The notes under the pieces: generated by a model
What the model was told of the DNA's origin: nothing
Database searches by the model: none
The model's input: the letters and a program-made list of their open reading frames with translations, nothing else
Shown: positions 9,424 through 18,562 of the stretch, in pieces
Layout of the letters: every line of letters begins with the position of its first letter
Numbering within the stretch: position 1 is the stretch's first letter
Translations under genes and position numbers: made by a program
Source: Pseudofrankia coriaricola
GTDB taxonomy: Bacteria > Actinomycetota > Actinomycetes > Frankiales > Frankiaceae
DNA length: 44,515 bases
NCBI RefSeq assembly: GCF_001854805.1
Contig: NZ_MBLO01000251.1
Coordinates: forward strand, 1-44,515
Direction: 5' to 3'

Positions 9424-10524
9424 TCAGTTGGTGTCGGCCTCGGTCGCGAACCCGGGTTCGAACAGCGGGGCGGGAATGGTCTGGGAGCGTCCCAGTGGGT
9501 CGGCCGGAGGGTCGTAGCCGAGGTGGGTGAAGGCGGCCGGGGTGGCGACGCGGCCGCGGGCTGTCCTGGCGAGCAGGCCGGCGCGCAGCAGGAACGGCTC
9601 GGCCACGTCCTCCACCGTGTCCGGCTCCTCACCCACGGACACCGCGAGCGTGGTAAGCCCGACGGGGCCGCCGCCGAACCGCTTCACCAGCGCGGTGAGC
9701 ACCGCCCGGTCGAGCCGGTCGAGCCCGAGCGGGTCGACGTCGTACACCCGCAACGCCGCCCTCGCGACCTCCAGAGTGATGATCCCGTCGACGCGCACCT
9801 CGGCGTAGTCGCGGACCCGGCGCAGCAACCGGTTGGCGATCCGGGGGGTGCCGCGGGAACGCCCAGCCACTTCGACCGCCCCTTCCGGCCGGAGTTCCAC
9901 CCCGAGCAGCCGGGCAGAGCGGGTGAGCACGGCGGTCAGTTCGTCGGTGTCGTAGAAGTCGAGGTGGGCGGTGAACCCGAAGCGGTCGCGCAGCGGCCCG
10001 GTCAGCAGGCCCGCCCGAGTGGTGGCCCCGACCAGGGTGAACGGGGCGACGTCGAGCGGGATCGCGGTCGCGCCGGGGCCCTTGCCGAGCACCACGTCGA
10101 CGCGGAAGTCCTCCATCGCGGAGTAAAGGAGCTCCTCGGCCGGGCGGGCGATCCGGTGGATCTCGTCGATGAAGAGCACCTCGCCGGGCGCGAGCGCGGT
10201 GAGGACGGCGACCAGGTCACCGGCCCGCTCTATCGCCGGGCCGCTGGTGAGCCGCAGCGGTACCGCCATCTCCTGCGCGATGATCATCGCGAGGCTGGTC
10301 TTGCCGAGGCCGGGCGGCCCGGAGAACAGCACGTGGTCCGGCGGGCGCCCCCGGCCGCGCGCGCCAGCCAGCATGATCGACAGCTGTTCCCGCGCCTTGC
10401 GCTGCCCGACGAACTCCGCCAGCGTCCTCGGCCGCAGCCCCGCCTCGAACGCGCGCTCCTCGGCGTCGGCAGCGGCCGTGACGAGCCCTTCCTCGCCTCC
10501 CATGCCCCCCACTGTCCCGTCCAC
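9424..10524 (-). CDS. ruvB: Holliday junction branch migration ATPase RuvB
   Basis: AAA+ motor that drives branch migration of Holliday junctions with RuvA; about 366 residues. Walker [11 protein letters not shown], Walker B LFIDEIHR, sensor 1 GATTRAG and the arginine-finger region GPLRDRFGF are all present. A C-terminal winged helix follows ([21 protein letters not shown]). The start is uncertain: GTG at 10524 or ATG at 10503 both lack an ideal ribosome binding site. It is separated from ruvA by 85 bp containing a perfect 18 bp hairpin, whereas ruvA and ruvC overlap. Confidence 0.97.
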   Translation of the reverse strand: MDGTVGGMGGEEGLVTAAADAEERAFEAGLRPRTLAEFVGQRKAREQLSIMLAGARGRGRPPDHVLFSGPPGLGKTSLAMIIAQEMAVPLRLTSGPAIERAGDLVAVLTALAPGEVLFIDEIHRIARPAEELLYSAMEDFRVDVVLGKGPGATAIPLDVAPFTLVGATTRAGLLTGPLRDRFGFTAHLDFYDTDELTAVLTRSARLLGVELRPEGAVEVAGRSRGTPRIANRLLRRVRDYAEVRVDGIITLEVARAALRVYDVDPLGLDRLDRAVLTALVKRFGGGPVGLTTLAVSVGEEPDTVEDVAEPFLLRAGLLARTARGRVATPAAFTHLGYDPPADPLGRSQTIPAPLFEPGFATEADTN

Positions 10525-10534
10525 TCCCTACCGC

Positions 10535-10573
10535 CCGGCTACCGGGTCCGCGTCACGCGGACCCGGTAGCCGG
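10535..10573. repeat. Perfect 18 bp inverted repeat between ruvA and ruvB
   Basis: CCGGCTACCGGGTCCGCG (10535-10552) is followed by a TCA loop and its exact reverse complement (10556-10573). It lies wholly in the ruvA-ruvB gap. There is no T-run after it on the minus strand, so it is not a canonical intrinsic terminator. It could attenuate transcription or act as an mRNA processing or stability element between ruvA and ruvB. The structure is certain; the role is not. Confidence 0.85.
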
Positions 10574-10609
10574 CCCCTACGCGCGCGATGATGGTCCACG
10601 AGGAGCCGC

Positions 10610-11230
10610 CTACCGCGGCCGCAGGACGGCGAGCGCGGAGCGCAGCAGGGCGGAGACGTCGCCCTCGGCGCCGTCGCCCGTCGCCTCCACGGCGTCCGCC
10701 GCCTCGCGGGTCGAGTACCCGAGGCCGACCAGCGCATCCGTCACCTGCTCGGCCGCGGTCCGCGGCGTGGGCATGATCCGTCCCGAGGCGCTGGCGCCGA
10801 GGCCGGCGCGCGGCGTCGCGCCACCCGCCGGCGGGCCGAGCTTGCCCTTGAGATCCAGCACGATCCGCTGGGCGCCCTTGCGGCCGATGCCAGGCACCTT
10901 CGTCAGCACCGCCAGGTCCTCCTCGGCGACGGCGCGGCGCACGTCGTCCGGCGCCAGCACCCCGAGGACGGCCTGCGCGAGCTTCGGGCCGACTCCGCCG
11001 GCGGCCTGCAGAATCTCGAACACCTCCCGCTCGTCCGCGTCCGCGAACCCGTACAGCGTCAGCTCGGTCTCGCGGACCACCAGCGTGGTCGCGAGCCGCG
11101 CCGGCTCGCCGGCCGCGAGCCCGGCCAGCGTCGCCGGGGTGCACTGCACCAGGAGCCCCACCCCGCCGACCTCGACCACGGCCGCGGTCGGCGACACCGA
11201 CAGCACCGTGCCGGCGACCGACGCGATCAC
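10610..11230 (-). CDS. ruvA: Holliday junction DNA-binding protein RuvA
   Basis: Tetrameric junction-binding partner of RuvB; 206 residues, a normal length. It has an N-terminal OB-fold ([20 protein letters not shown]), then helix-hairpin-helix motifs including [11 protein letters not shown] and [16 protein letters not shown], and a C-terminal domain III ([15 protein letters not shown]). The GTG at 11230 overlaps the ruvC stop by four bases (GTGA), so the two are translationally coupled. Confidence 0.96.
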   Translation of the reverse strand: MIASVAGTVLSVSPTAAVVEVGGVGLLVQCTPATLAGLAAGEPARLATTLVVRETELTLYGFADADEREVFEILQAAGGVGPKLAQAVLGVLAPDDVRRAVAEEDLAVLTKVPGIGRKGAQRIVLDLKGKLGPPAGGATPRAGLGASASGRIMPTPRTAAEQVTDALVGLGYSTREAADAVEATGDGAEGDVSALLRSALAVLRPR

Positions 11231-11787
11231 GCCGGTCCCCCGGCCGGCCGCGGCGCGGCGCCGGCTCGGGCGGCGTTCACGCCGGCCGCCGCGGCACGCA
11301 CCCGGGCGAGCGCGGGCCCGCGCCAGACATGGCACAGCGCGAGCGCGAGCGCGTCGGCGGCGTCCGCCGGCCTGGGCGGCGCCGCGAGGTCGAGCAGCTT
11401 CGTGATCATGAAGGTCACCTGGCTCTTGTCCGCCCGGCCGCTGCCGGTGACGGCGGCCTTGACCTCGCTCGGGGTGTACAGGGCGACCGGCAGGCCGCGC
11501 CGCGCCGCGAGCACGATCGCGACCGCGCCGACCTGCGCGGTGCCCATCACAGTGCGCACGTTGGCCTGGCTGAACACCCGCTCCACCGCGACCGCGTCCG
11601 GGCGGTGCCGGTCCAGCCAGGACTCGATCTCCAGCGAGATGTCCCGGAGCCGGATCGCCACGTCCTCATCGGCCGGCGTCCGGGCGACCCCCACATCCAC
11701 AAGCGTCGCCCGCCGCCCCGCACCCCCACCGTCCACAACCCCAAGCCCACACCTCGTCAGCCCCGGATCGACGCCCAGCACCCGCAC
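11227..11787 (-). CDS. ruvC: Holliday junction resolvase RuvC
   Basis: Endonuclease that cuts Holliday junctions in the RuvABC resolvasome; 186 residues from a GTG at 11787. Acidic catalytic residues are visible in VLGVDPG (first Asp), VAVERVF (Glu), and the C-terminal [13 protein letters not shown] segment. GGAGG lies 8 bases before the GTG. The open frame continues upstream, but only into a palindromic intergenic repeat, so longer versions are not credible. First gene of ruvC-ruvA-ruvB, with a LexA-like box 43 bp upstream. Confidence 0.96.
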   Translation of the reverse strand: MRVLGVDPGLTRCGLGVVDGGGAGRRATLVDVGVARTPADEDVAIRLRDISLEIESWLDRHRPDAVAVERVFSQANVRTVMGTAQVGAVAIVLAARRGLPVALYTPSEVKAAVTGSGRADKSQVTFMITKLLDLAAPPRPADAADALALALCHVWRGPALARVRAAAAGVNAARAGAAPRPAGGPA

Positions 11788-11830
11788 GCGCCAAACCTCC
11801 ACCAGGACAGGAGCCCGATCGCCAGGACAG

Positions 11831-11844
11831 CGAACGCCTGTTCG
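11831..11844. promoter_or_regulatory. LexA/SOS box upstream of ruvC
   Basis: CGAACGCCTGTTCG is a perfect palindrome apart from its four-base centre. It matches the core of the Gram-positive/actinobacterial LexA box (TCGAAC-N4-GTTCGA), differing only at the two outermost bases. It lies 43 bp upstream of the ruvC start, where a repressor would block the promoter. This fits the known damage-inducible control of ruv genes. Binding itself is inferred. Confidence 0.75.
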
Positions 11845-11899
11845 GATCCTAGGCGCCCGACGCATCCGGACATCGCCGACACGCGGAAGCTGTGTCTCT

Positions 11900-12404
11900 G
11901 GTTCGCTCCGTGCGGGCACGGCGCTACGGCCCCTTACTCGCTTCGCTCCCAAGGGACCTCCGCGCCGTGTCCTCCTCCGCGAACGTGCGCTACGGCGACC
12001 TCGCTGCGGCCCCCCTACGTCGCTTCGCTCGTAGGAGGGCCTCCGCGAGGTGCGCCTCCGCGCCCAGCGCGGTTGCGTCCCGTCGCACGTCACCAAGCCA
12101 AAGCCGCACACCGGGCGGGGCCACGTCGCTTCGCTCGTGGTCGTGCCTCCGGGGAAGTCCCTACGAGCGAAGCGAAGTGGGGCGCCGCGTGGGTGCCGCT
12201 TCGGACTGGTGACGTTCAAGTGCGACGCATCCACGCTGGCGCGGAGGCGTGCCTCCGCGGAGGCCCGGCCACGAGCGAAGCGACGTGGTTGGGCCGCAGC
12301 GGAGGTCGCCGGAGCGCACGTGAGCGCAGGAGGACGGCGCGCGGAGGTCCCTTGGGAGCGAAGCGAGTAAGGGGCCGGAGCGCGCCGCCCGGACGGAGCG
12401 AACC
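11900..12404. repeat. R1 large palindromic element, copy a
   Basis: An approximately 505 bp imperfect palindrome: arms 11900-12112 and 12192-12404 run inward from GGTTCGCTCCG to a spacer of about 80 bp. Within it are six short hairpins with the core TCGCTTCGCTC (or its complement) and different stems. They are CCCTT/AAGGG (11931-11955), CCTAC/GTAGG (12014-12035), CCACG/CGTGG (12121-12140 and 12269-12288), CCCTT/AAGGG (12349-12373) and an imperfect one at 12160-12180. Most are followed or preceded by CCTCCGCG or its complement. It fills the gap between ruvC and the yebC-like gene. Arg-rich open frames cross it on both strands and are probably not genes. Homology with copy b extends to about 12425. 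Confidence 0.88.
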
Positions 12405-12477
12405 AGCAAACAACCTTCTGCCCCGACCCCGCCCGACACTGGTCAAGGCTTTCTCCAGTCAACCCCGCCCCCGCTAC

Positions 12478-13233
12478 CTAACCCGCGACGAGCTCCATGA
12501 CCTCGTCGGAGATGTCGGCGTTGAACCAGACGGACTGGACGTCGTCGAGGTCCTCAAGGGCATCGACGATCTTGAGCACCTTGCGGGCGGGCTCGGCCTC
12601 CAGCGGCACGCTGACGCTCGGGAGCCAGGAGATCTCGGCGGAGTCCACCGTCAGGCCCGCGTCCGTCGCCGCGACCCGCACCGTGTGCAGGTCGGTGGCC
12701 TCGGCGACCACCTCGAAGGCCTCACCGAGATCGTTGACCTCGTCGGCGCCGGCGTCGAGGACCGCCAGCAGCACGTCGTCCTCGGTCAGCCCCGCGGTCT
12801 TGGTGACCAGCACGACGCCCTTGCGGTTGAACAGGTAGGCGACCGAACCCGGGTCGGCGATCGTGCCGCCGTTGCGGGTGACGGCCACCCGGACGTCGGA
12901 GGCGGCACGGTTGCGGTTGTCGGTGAGGCACTCGACCATCACCGCGACCCCGCTCGGGCCGTACGCCTCGTAGGTGATCGACTCGTAGGTCACGCCGCCA
13001 GCCAGCTCGCCGGAGCCGCGTTTGACCGCGCGCTCGATGTTGTCGTTCGGCACCGACTGCGACTTCGCCTTCGCGATCGCGTCGGCGAGGGTGGGGTTAC
13101 CGGCCGGGTCTCCGCCGCCGGTCTTCGCGGCCACCTCGATCGTCTTGATCAGCTTGGCGAACAGCTTGCCACGACGGGCGTCGATGACCGCCTTCTTGTG
13201 CTTCGTGGTCGCCCACTTGGAGTGACCGCTCAT
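12478..13233 (-). CDS. YebC/PmpR-family protein
   Basis: A 251-residue cytoplasmic protein of the YebC/PmpR/TACO1 family. The diagnostic N-terminus [20 protein letters not shown] is present, followed by [36 protein letters not shown] and the C-terminal acidic [16 protein letters not shown] motif. Members have been described as DNA-binding regulators and, more recently, as translation factors that relieve ribosome stalling, so the role here is left open. Its position between ruvC and pdxT matches mycobacteria. The ATG is preceded by GGGGCAGGC. Confidence 0.95.
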   Translation of the reverse strand: MSGHSKWATTKHKKAVIDARRGKLFAKLIKTIEVAAKTGGGDPAGNPTLADAIAKAKSQSVPNDNIERAVKRGSGELAGGVTYESITYEAYGPSGVAVMVECLTDNRNRAASDVRVAVTRNGGTIADPGSVAYLFNRKGVVLVTKTAGLTEDDVLLAVLDAGADEVNDLGEAFEVVAEATDLHTVRVAATDAGLTVDSAEISWLPSVSVPLEAEPARKVLKIVDALEDLDDVQSVWFNADISDEVMELVAG

Positions 13234-13679
13234 GCCTGCCCCTCTGTTGACCCAACGCCTCCAGCGACGCGACGATGCAGCACGGTCGCGCCTCCTTCGG
13301 CCAGTCCGTCGGCCCGGCCGTTCCCGGCACGGGAAACTTCATGATCGCACAAGGCTGGTGGGTGCGCGAGAATGGCGGAGCCTCGCGCACCTGAGGCCAA
13401 GTTCTGGCTGTCAGGCCGGGCGGGCACCAATGCCGGCCGGCCGGGTGAACGTAGTGTTTCCTCCTACCATCTTTGCAACGACCTCGGGTCGCCCAGCCCC
13501 TCGGGTCGAGCGAAGCTCGACGACCGGGAACGGCCCGCGGAGCGCCGTCGCCGGCGTCCTGGGAGCCGGCCGGGGCGCCTCACCCACCGCGGGCTGGGTG
13601 AAACCGTGCCGGCCGCCCGCCATCCCGCGGGCCACGACGGGCCACCGCGGGCCAGGGGACGGCCCAGCGCCGGGCGCCG
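13234..13679. other. Gene-free gap between yebC-like gene and pdxT
   Basis: About 446 bp upstream of the yebC-like gene. No convincing frame was found. A small hairpin GTCGAGC-GAA-GCTCGAC occurs near 13504-13522. The first 130 bp presumably hold the promoter of the yebC-like gene, but no clear -35/-10 pair could be assigned. Confidence 0.5.
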
Positions 13680-14285
13680 TCAGCCCCGCGCGGGCCGGCG
13701 GGCCACCAGGTCGACGAACAGCTCGTGCATCCGAATGTCCCCCGTCAGCTCCGGGTGGAACGACGTCGCCAGCAGGTGGCCCTGCCGGACCGCCACAGGG
13801 TGTTCCCCGACTCTGGCGAGGATCGTCACCCCATCTCCGGCCTTCTCCACCCATGGCGCGCGGATGAACACGGCGTGCAGCGGCGGGCCGGTCAGGCCCT
13901 CGACCTCCAGGTCGGCCTCGAACGAGTCGACCTGCCGGCCGAAGGCGTTGCGCCGCACGACGACGTCGAGCCCGCCGATCAGCGGCTGGTCCGGGCGGCC
14001 GTCGAGCACGTCCTGAGCGAGCAGGATCATCCCGGCGCATGAGCCGTACACCGGCAGGCCGTCGCCGACCGCGGCGCGCAGCGGCTCGAGCAGCCCGAAG
14101 ATCCGCAGCAGCCGCCCGATCGCCGTCGACTCCCCGCCCGGCAGGACGAGCCCGTCGACGGCGGCGAGCTCCTCGGGCCGGCGCACCTCGACCGCCTCCG
14201 CCCCGGCCGCCGCCAGCGCCCGGGCATGCTCCCGCACGTCCCCCTGCAGCGCCAGCACCCCGATGCGGGCATTGGTCGAAGTCAC
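13680..14285 (-). CDS. pdxT: Pyridoxal 5'-phosphate synthase glutaminase subunit PdxT
   Basis: Glutaminase that supplies ammonia to PdxS for de novo pyridoxal phosphate synthesis; 201 residues, a normal length. Class I-type glutamine amidotransferase features are visible: [13 protein letters not shown] at the start, the LVLPGGEST oxyanion region, catalytic Cys in [10 protein letters not shown], and the His-Glu pair in SFHPEL. It follows pdxS on the same strand, but the 172 bp gap between them carries an R3-type structured repeat. Confidence 0.96.
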   Translation of the reverse strand: MTSTNARIGVLALQGDVREHARALAAAGAEAVEVRRPEELAAVDGLVLPGGESTAIGRLLRIFGLLEPLRAAVGDGLPVYGSCAGMILLAQDVLDGRPDQPLIGGLDVVVRRNAFGRQVDSFEADLEVEGLTGPPLHAVFIRAPWVEKAGDGVTILARVGEHPVAVRQGHLLATSFHPELTGDIRMHELFVDLVARRPARG

Positions 14286-14298
14286 GTCCGCCTCTCTG

Positions 14299-14425
14299 GC
14301 CGCGCGAAGCGCGGCATCGGGAGGCCCGGGGCCCCGGACCCCCCGAGGATCCGCGGCAGCGGATCTCCGGGGGAGGTGTCCCCCCGGGTCGACATCGCGG
14401 GCACTGGGGAAGCTGCCCGAAGGGC
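14299..14425. repeat. R3-like structured repeat, diverged copy in pdxS-pdxT gap
   Basis: Resembles the blocks next to the tRNA-Val genes: a GCCGCGC-GAA-GCGCGGC hairpin (14299-14315), then runs of G and C able to pair, then GACATCGCGG, then a region ending GCTGCCCGAAGGGCAGCGA with a GCTGCCC-GAA-GGGCAGC hairpin. The order of parts is the same as at 23741-23880, but the sequence is much more diverged. It lies between two genes expected to be co-transcribed. Confidence 0.6.
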
Positions 14426-14457
14426 AGCGAACAGGGGTGTCCGCCTCGCCGCCGAGC

Positions 14458-15402
14458 TCACCACCCGCGGTCGGCGTAGCGGGCCGCCGCGGGCAGCTCG
14501 CCCACGTTGATGCCGACCATGGCCTCGCCGAGACCGCGGGAGACCTTGGCGATCACACCGGGGTCGTTGTACATCGTCGTCGCCTCGACGATCGCCCGCG
14601 CCCGCTTGGCCGGGTCGCCGGACTTGAAGATGCCGGAGCCGACGAACACGCCGTCGGCGCCGAGCTGCATCATCAGTGCCGCGTCCGCCGGGGTGGCGAT
14701 GCCGCCGGCTGTGAACAGCACGACCGGCAGCTTGCCGAGCCGGGCCACCTCCGCGACCAGGTCATGCGGCGCGCGCAGCTCCTTGGCGGCGGCGTAGAGC
14801 TCGTCCGCGGGCAGCGTCGACAGCCGGGCGATCTCCCCGCGGATCGTGCGCATGTGCACGACGGCGTTGGACACCTCGCCGGTGCCCGCCTCGCCCTTCG
14901 AGCGGATCATCGCGGCGCCCTCGGAGATCCGCCGCAACGCCTCGCCCAGGTTCGTCGCGCCGCAGACGAACGGGACCGTGAACGCCCACTTGTCGATGTG
15001 GTGGTGCGGGTCGGCCGGGGTGAGCACCTCGGACTCGTCGACGTAGTCGACGCCCAGAGCCTGCAGCACCTGCGCCTCGACGAAGTGCCCGATCCGGGCC
15101 TTCGCCATGACCGGGATGGAGACGGCCTCGACGATCCCCTGGATCATGTCAGGATCGCTCATCCGGGCGACGCCGCCCTGGGCGCGGATGTCGGCGGGGA
15201 CCCGCTCGAGCGCCATCACGGCGACGGCCCCGGCGTCCTCGGCGATCTTGGCCTGCTCAGGTGTGACCACGTCCATGATCACACCACCCTTGAGCATCTC
15301 GGCCATGCCGCGCTTCACGGGCATGGTGCCGGCCTGCCTCGCCGGCCCGGCGGGCGCGGGGACTCCGGCGGGCGTTCCAGCTGGCGTAGCTCCGGCAGGC
15401 AT
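14458..15402 (-). CDS. pdxS: Pyridoxal 5'-phosphate synthase lyase subunit PdxS
   Basis: TIM-barrel enzyme that builds pyridoxal phosphate from ribose 5-phosphate, glyceraldehyde 3-phosphate and ammonia from PdxT. It has 314 residues from the ATG at 15402. The region from [18 protein letters not shown] onward is strongly family-like: [16 protein letters not shown], the catalytic lysine region [14 protein letters not shown], and [21 protein letters not shown] 20-residue Ala/Pro/Gly-rich extension precedes the conserved start. An ATG at 15453 is also in frame; neither has a strong ribosome binding site. Confidence 0.96.
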   Translation of the reverse strand: MPAGATPAGTPAGVPAPAGPARQAGTMPVKRGMAEMLKGGVIMDVVTPEQAKIAEDAGAVAVMALERVPADIRAQGGVARMSDPDMIQGIVEAVSIPVMAKARIGHFVEAQVLQALGVDYVDESEVLTPADPHHHIDKWAFTVPFVCGATNLGEALRRISEGAAMIRSKGEAGTGEVSNAVVHMRTIRGEIARLSTLPADELYAAAKELRAPHDLVAEVARLGKLPVVLFTAGGIATPADAALMMQLGADGVFVGSGIFKSGDPAKRARAIVEATTMYNDPGVIAKVSRGLGEAMVGINVGELPAAARYADRGW

Positions 15403-15774
15403 GGCGATCCGTCTCTCTCGGGTGTCCTCGTCACGGTCAGGTGCTCCGGTCATGTCCCGCGCCGGTCGGCCCTCGGCCGTGGCGGCCGCGTGCCTCCTGT
15501 CGTCCCGACGGACCACAGAACCCGCGCGTCGGGGCCGGACAGGGCAGGCATTGGAAGGCGGTTCGGGGCTTTGCCCCAGCCCTCGGCCGGCCTTCCCGAC
15601 CGGCCTCAGGTGATCCCCGGCCGGCCGCCACGGCCAGCCCTCACCGCGCCCCGGGCGGACATACCACCACCATGGTACGGCCGGACGCCGCACCCGACCC
15701 TCATCACGACACGTCCCGCTGATCACTCCCGGCGGCTGGCGCCCCCGGCCACTCCGCCGCTCCGGCCACCACCG
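15403..15774. other. Gene-free gap upstream of pdxS
   Basis: About 370 bp. No supported gene. A GGGGC-TTT-GCCCC hairpin occurs near 15567-15580, similar to a sub-motif of the R3 blocks. The part nearest 15402 should contain the pdxS promoter, which could not be defined by eye. Confidence 0.45.
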
Positions 15775-16356
15775 CTATATGGCTCCGCCCGGAACCACCC
15801 GGGTCGGGCGCCCAATGCCCGGCGGCGGGGCGCCCAGCGGCCCGCCCCGCGCCGGCAGGGCGTCGTCGATCTCGAAGTAGGCCGGCAGCGGGCGCCGGCT
15901 GCCCAGGCGCGTCATCCGCACCAGGCGCCGGCCACGCAGCGCCCGCAGGTCGCGCACCGCGTCGTTGTGCAGCTGGCGGGCAAGCGCCACCCGGGCCGCC
16001 GCCGAGTCGACGGCGTGCAGTAGCTCAGGGGCACCCTGGCCGGCGCTGCCCACCTCGGGCGCGCGCAGCGCACGGCTGAGCTCGTTCTCCGTGTCCTCGA
16101 CGCCGTTGTCCAGCGACGCGCCGGCCCGCAGCGCCGCATGCCCGGCCAGCGCCTGCTCGGCCGCCGCTGCCAGCGAGACGAGCCCGCGGCTTTCGGCCAG
16201 TGCGACCGCCGCCTGGGCGCGGGCGGCGAGCTGGGCGACCAGCCCGGCCCGGGCCGCGTCCACCCGGACGCCGAGCCGGTCGAGGCGACGGGCGATCCAG
16301 GTGAGGTAGGTCGCGATCGCCACCACGACGGCGACCACGGCCACGACGACTGTCAT
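15775..16356 (-). CDS. LemA-like single-pass membrane protein, function unknown
   Basis: 193 residues. The first 20 residues form a membrane helix (VVVAVVAVVVAIATYLTWIA). A long Ala-rich, largely helical region follows with coiled-coil character, containing the segment VALARQLHNDAVRDLRALR. The C-terminus holds PLPAYFEIDD and a Pro/Gly-rich tail. The membrane anchor plus the N-D-A-V helix and YFEIDD-like end resemble LemA-type proteins and a conserved actinobacterial protein encoded near pimA. No catalytic motif is visible. It lies 78 bp downstream of pimA, beyond a hairpin, so it may have its own promoter. Confidence 0.75.
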   Translation of the reverse strand: MTVVVAVVAVVVAIATYLTWIARRLDRLGVRVDAARAGLVAQLAARAQAAVALAESRGLVSLAAAAEQALAGHAALRAGASLDNGVEDTENELSRALRAPEVGSAGQGAPELLHAVDSAAARVALARQLHNDAVRDLRALRGRRLVRMTRLGSRRPLPAYFEIDDALPARGGPLGAPPPGIGRPTRVVPGGAI

Positions 16357-16413
16357 TCCGGGCAGCGTAGACGACCAGGCGACCGCCCGGCCCGGGACGT
16401 CCCAAGCATCACA

Positions 16414-16436
16414 GAACCTTCCGCCCAGGAAGGTTC
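16414..16436. terminator. Hairpin at the end of pimA
   Basis: GAACCTTCC, a five-base loop and GGAAGGTTC form a perfect 9 bp stem overlapping the pimA stop codon. On the minus strand it is followed by TGTGATGCTTG rather than a T-run, as is common for high-GC terminators. It probably ends the pgsA-acyltransferase-pimA transcript. Confidence 0.6.
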
Positions 16437-17574
16437 AGGCGTCCGCGGCGGAGGCCAGGGAGACGGGGTCTGCGCCGGCGGTGACCATGCGGTAGATGTC
16501 GACGATCGACTCGACGATCACCGGCCAGTCGTAGCCGGCGACGAGGGCCCGGCCGCGCCGGGCGAGCGCGGCGCGCGCCGCGTCGTCGCCGAGCAGGTCG
16601 GCGAGCCCCGCGGCGAGCTGGGCCGGCTCGCCGACGCCGAACAGCCGCCCCGCCCTGCCGTCGTCCAGCACCCGGCGGAACGCGTCGAGGTCGCTGGCCA
16701 TGACGGGGGTTCCCGCCGCCATCGCCTCCAGCAGCACGATGCCGAAGCTCTCCTGGCCGGTGTTCGGCGCGCAGTACACGTCGGCGGAGGCGAACACCCG
16801 GGCCTTGTCCTCCCCCGGCACGAGGCCGACGAGGTCCACCCGGTCACGCAGCGGTGGGTCGAGCCGGGATCGCACCGCCGCCACGTCACCCGGGCCGGCG
16901 ACAAGCAGGCGCACGCCCGGCACCCGGCGGGCGAGTTCCGGGAGCGCGGCGAGCAGTACGTCCAGCCCCTTGCGGGGCTCGTCGATGCGCCCGAGGAAGC
17001 ACACGGTGTGCCGCGGCGGCTCGTAGCCGGGCAGCGGGCGGGCGTCCGCGAACGCGGCGACGCGCACCCCGTTCGGGATCAGTACCGCGCTGGTGCCGAG
17101 ATGCTCGACGATCGTGCGCCTGGCCGCCTCGGAGACGGCGATCCGGGCTCGCAGTTTCTCCAGCGATGGCTGGAGGGCGCCCTGGGCGGCGGTGAGGATC
17201 TTCGAACGCGGGTTGGCCGTGTGGAAGGTGCCGATGATCGGGCCGTCGGCGAGCATGCAGGCGAGCAGGCCGACGCTCGGAGCGGTCGGCTCGTGGACGT
17301 GCAGCACGTCGAAGTCGTGCTCACGCAGCCAGCGGCGCACCCGCGTCGCCGAGACCGGGCCCATCAGCACCCGGGACACCGAGCCGTTGTACGGCACCGG
17401 CAGCGCACGGCCGGCGTCGACGGCGTAGGGCGGCAGCGCGTCCGCGTCGTCGACCGGAGTGATCACCGACACCTCGTGCCCGGCCGCGATCAGCGTCTCC
17501 GCCAGGTCCCGGACGTGGACCTGCACCCCGCCCGGGACGTCCCAGGTGTAAGGACAGGCCAGCCCGACCCTCAC
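16435..17574 (-). CDS. pimA: Phosphatidyl-myo-inositol alpha-mannosyltransferase PimA
   Basis: GT-B (family GT4) glycosyltransferase that adds the first mannose from GDP-mannose to phosphatidylinositol on the inner face of the membrane; 379 residues. It starts MRVGLACPYTWDVPGGVQVH with the glycine-rich acceptor loop. It carries HVHEPTAPS, the donor-side FLGRIDEPRKGLDVLL and LVAGPGD, and the E-x7-E motif ESFGIVLLEAMAAGTPVMAS. Its start overlaps the end of the acyltransferase gene by four bases (ATGA). Gene order pgsA-acyltransferase-pimA is that of mycobacteria, which supports PimA over other GT4 enzymes. Confidence 0.94.
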   Translation of the reverse strand: MRVGLACPYTWDVPGGVQVHVRDLAETLIAAGHEVSVITPVDDADALPPYAVDAGRALPVPYNGSVSRVLMGPVSATRVRRWLREHDFDVLHVHEPTAPSVGLLACMLADGPIIGTFHTANPRSKILTAAQGALQPSLEKLRARIAVSEAARRTIVEHLGTSAVLIPNGVRVAAFADARPLPGYEPPRHTVCFLGRIDEPRKGLDVLLAALPELARRVPGVRLLVAGPGDVAAVRSRLDPPLRDRVDLVGLVPGEDKARVFASADVYCAPNTGQESFGIVLLEAMAAGTPVMASDLDAFRRVLDDGRAGRLFGVGEPAQLAAGLADLLGDDAARAALARRGRALVAGYDWPVIVESIVDIYRMVTAGADPVSLASAADA

Positions 17575-18545
17575 CGCTCTCCCGGCCCCGACGGGCCGCC
17601 GTTCCCGCCGGCCTCGACGTCACCGTTCCCACCGGCCGCGCCACCGGGCGCCGCCTGGCCGGCGGCCCGCTCCGGCGCCGCCCCGTCCGGCTCGTCCAGC
17701 CAGACACGCTGCAGCATGTGCCAGTCGGCCGGGTGCTCGACGATGACCGCCGCGAACGCGTCGGCCATTTCCTGGGTCATCGTCGCCACGTCGGTGTGCT
17801 CGACGGGCGGGAAGATCCGCCCGCGCCACGCCTTTCCCTCGAACCAGAGCGTGGTCGGCAGCAACGCGGCGCCGGTGCGCAGCGCGAGCGCCGCCGGCCC
17901 CGCCGCCATCCGCGCCGACGCGCCGAAGAAGTCCACGGGCACACCGCGCGCGGACAGGTCCCGGTCGGCCAGCAGGCAGAGGCAGCCGCCGGCCAGGAGC
18001 CGCTCGATGAGCAGCGCCGACGGCGGCTCGGCGCCGCCGGTGAGCGGGATGACCTCCATCCCGAGCGACTCGCGGAACGCGACGAACCGGTCGAACAGCG
18101 ACTCGGGCTTCAGCCGCTCGGCGACGGTGGTGAAGGGCACGCCGGTGCCCGCGAGCCAGGCGCCGGCCTGCTCCCAGTTCCCCATGTGCGGCAGCGCCAG
18201 GATCATGCCCTTGCCGGCGGCGTACGCGTCGCGCAGGTAGTGCTCGTCGTGGATGAACATGTCCCCGATGTAGCGCTCGGGCGGCATGTCCTGGAGCCGG
18301 AAGACCTCGAGCCAGTAGCGCGCGTACGAGCGCATTGCGGCCTTCGTCAGTGCGTCGAGGTCGGTGCCGTCGGGCACGGCGTGCGCAAGGTTCGACCGCA
18401 GCCGCCGCACTCCCTTGCCACCGCGGCGGGTAGCCCAGTCGGCCCCGGCGGCGAAACCGCGCGCGGCGAGCCGCTCGGGCAGCGCGCGCACGACCCGCCA
18501 GCCCACGGCATAGGTGAGGTCGGTGAACCGTCCGGAGGAGGGCAC
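17571..18545 (-). CDS. Phosphatidylinositol mannoside acyltransferase (PatA-like)
   Basis: 324-residue member of the LpxL/HtrB acyltransferase superfamily. In mycobacteria the equivalent enzyme acylates the mannose of PIM1/PIM2. The catalytic His-x4-Glu is visible in ALPHMGNWEQAG. Other conserved segments are IPLTGGAEPPSALLIERLLAGG and LADRDLSARGVPVDFFG. The C-terminal 35 residues are Gly/Ala-rich. It lies between pgsA (18 bp upstream) and pimA (4 bp overlap), consistent with one operon for PIM synthesis. Confidence 0.93.
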   Translation of the reverse strand: MPSSGRFTDLTYAVGWRVVRALPERLAARGFAAGADWATRRGGKGVRRLRSNLAHAVPDGTDLDALTKAAMRSYARYWLEVFRLQDMPPERYIGDMFIHDEHYLRDAYAAGKGMILALPHMGNWEQAGAWLAGTGVPFTTVAERLKPESLFDRFVAFRESLGMEVIPLTGGAEPPSALLIERLLAGGCLCLLADRDLSARGVPVDFFGASARMAAGPAALALRTGAALLPTTLWFEGKAWRGRIFPPVEHTDVATMTQEMADAFAAVIVEHPADWHMLQRVWLDEPDGAAPERAAGQAAPGGAAGGNGDVEAGGNGGPSGPGER

Positions 18546-18562
18546 GGGACGCGGCCCCCGGT

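Noticed and set aside
11892-12446. Several Arg/Ala/Ser-rich open frames on both strands within R1 copy a
   Set aside because: They coincide with the palindrome, look alike on both strands because the DNA is an inverted repeat, and lack ribosome binding sites or family features. The same applies to frames at 19477-20047.
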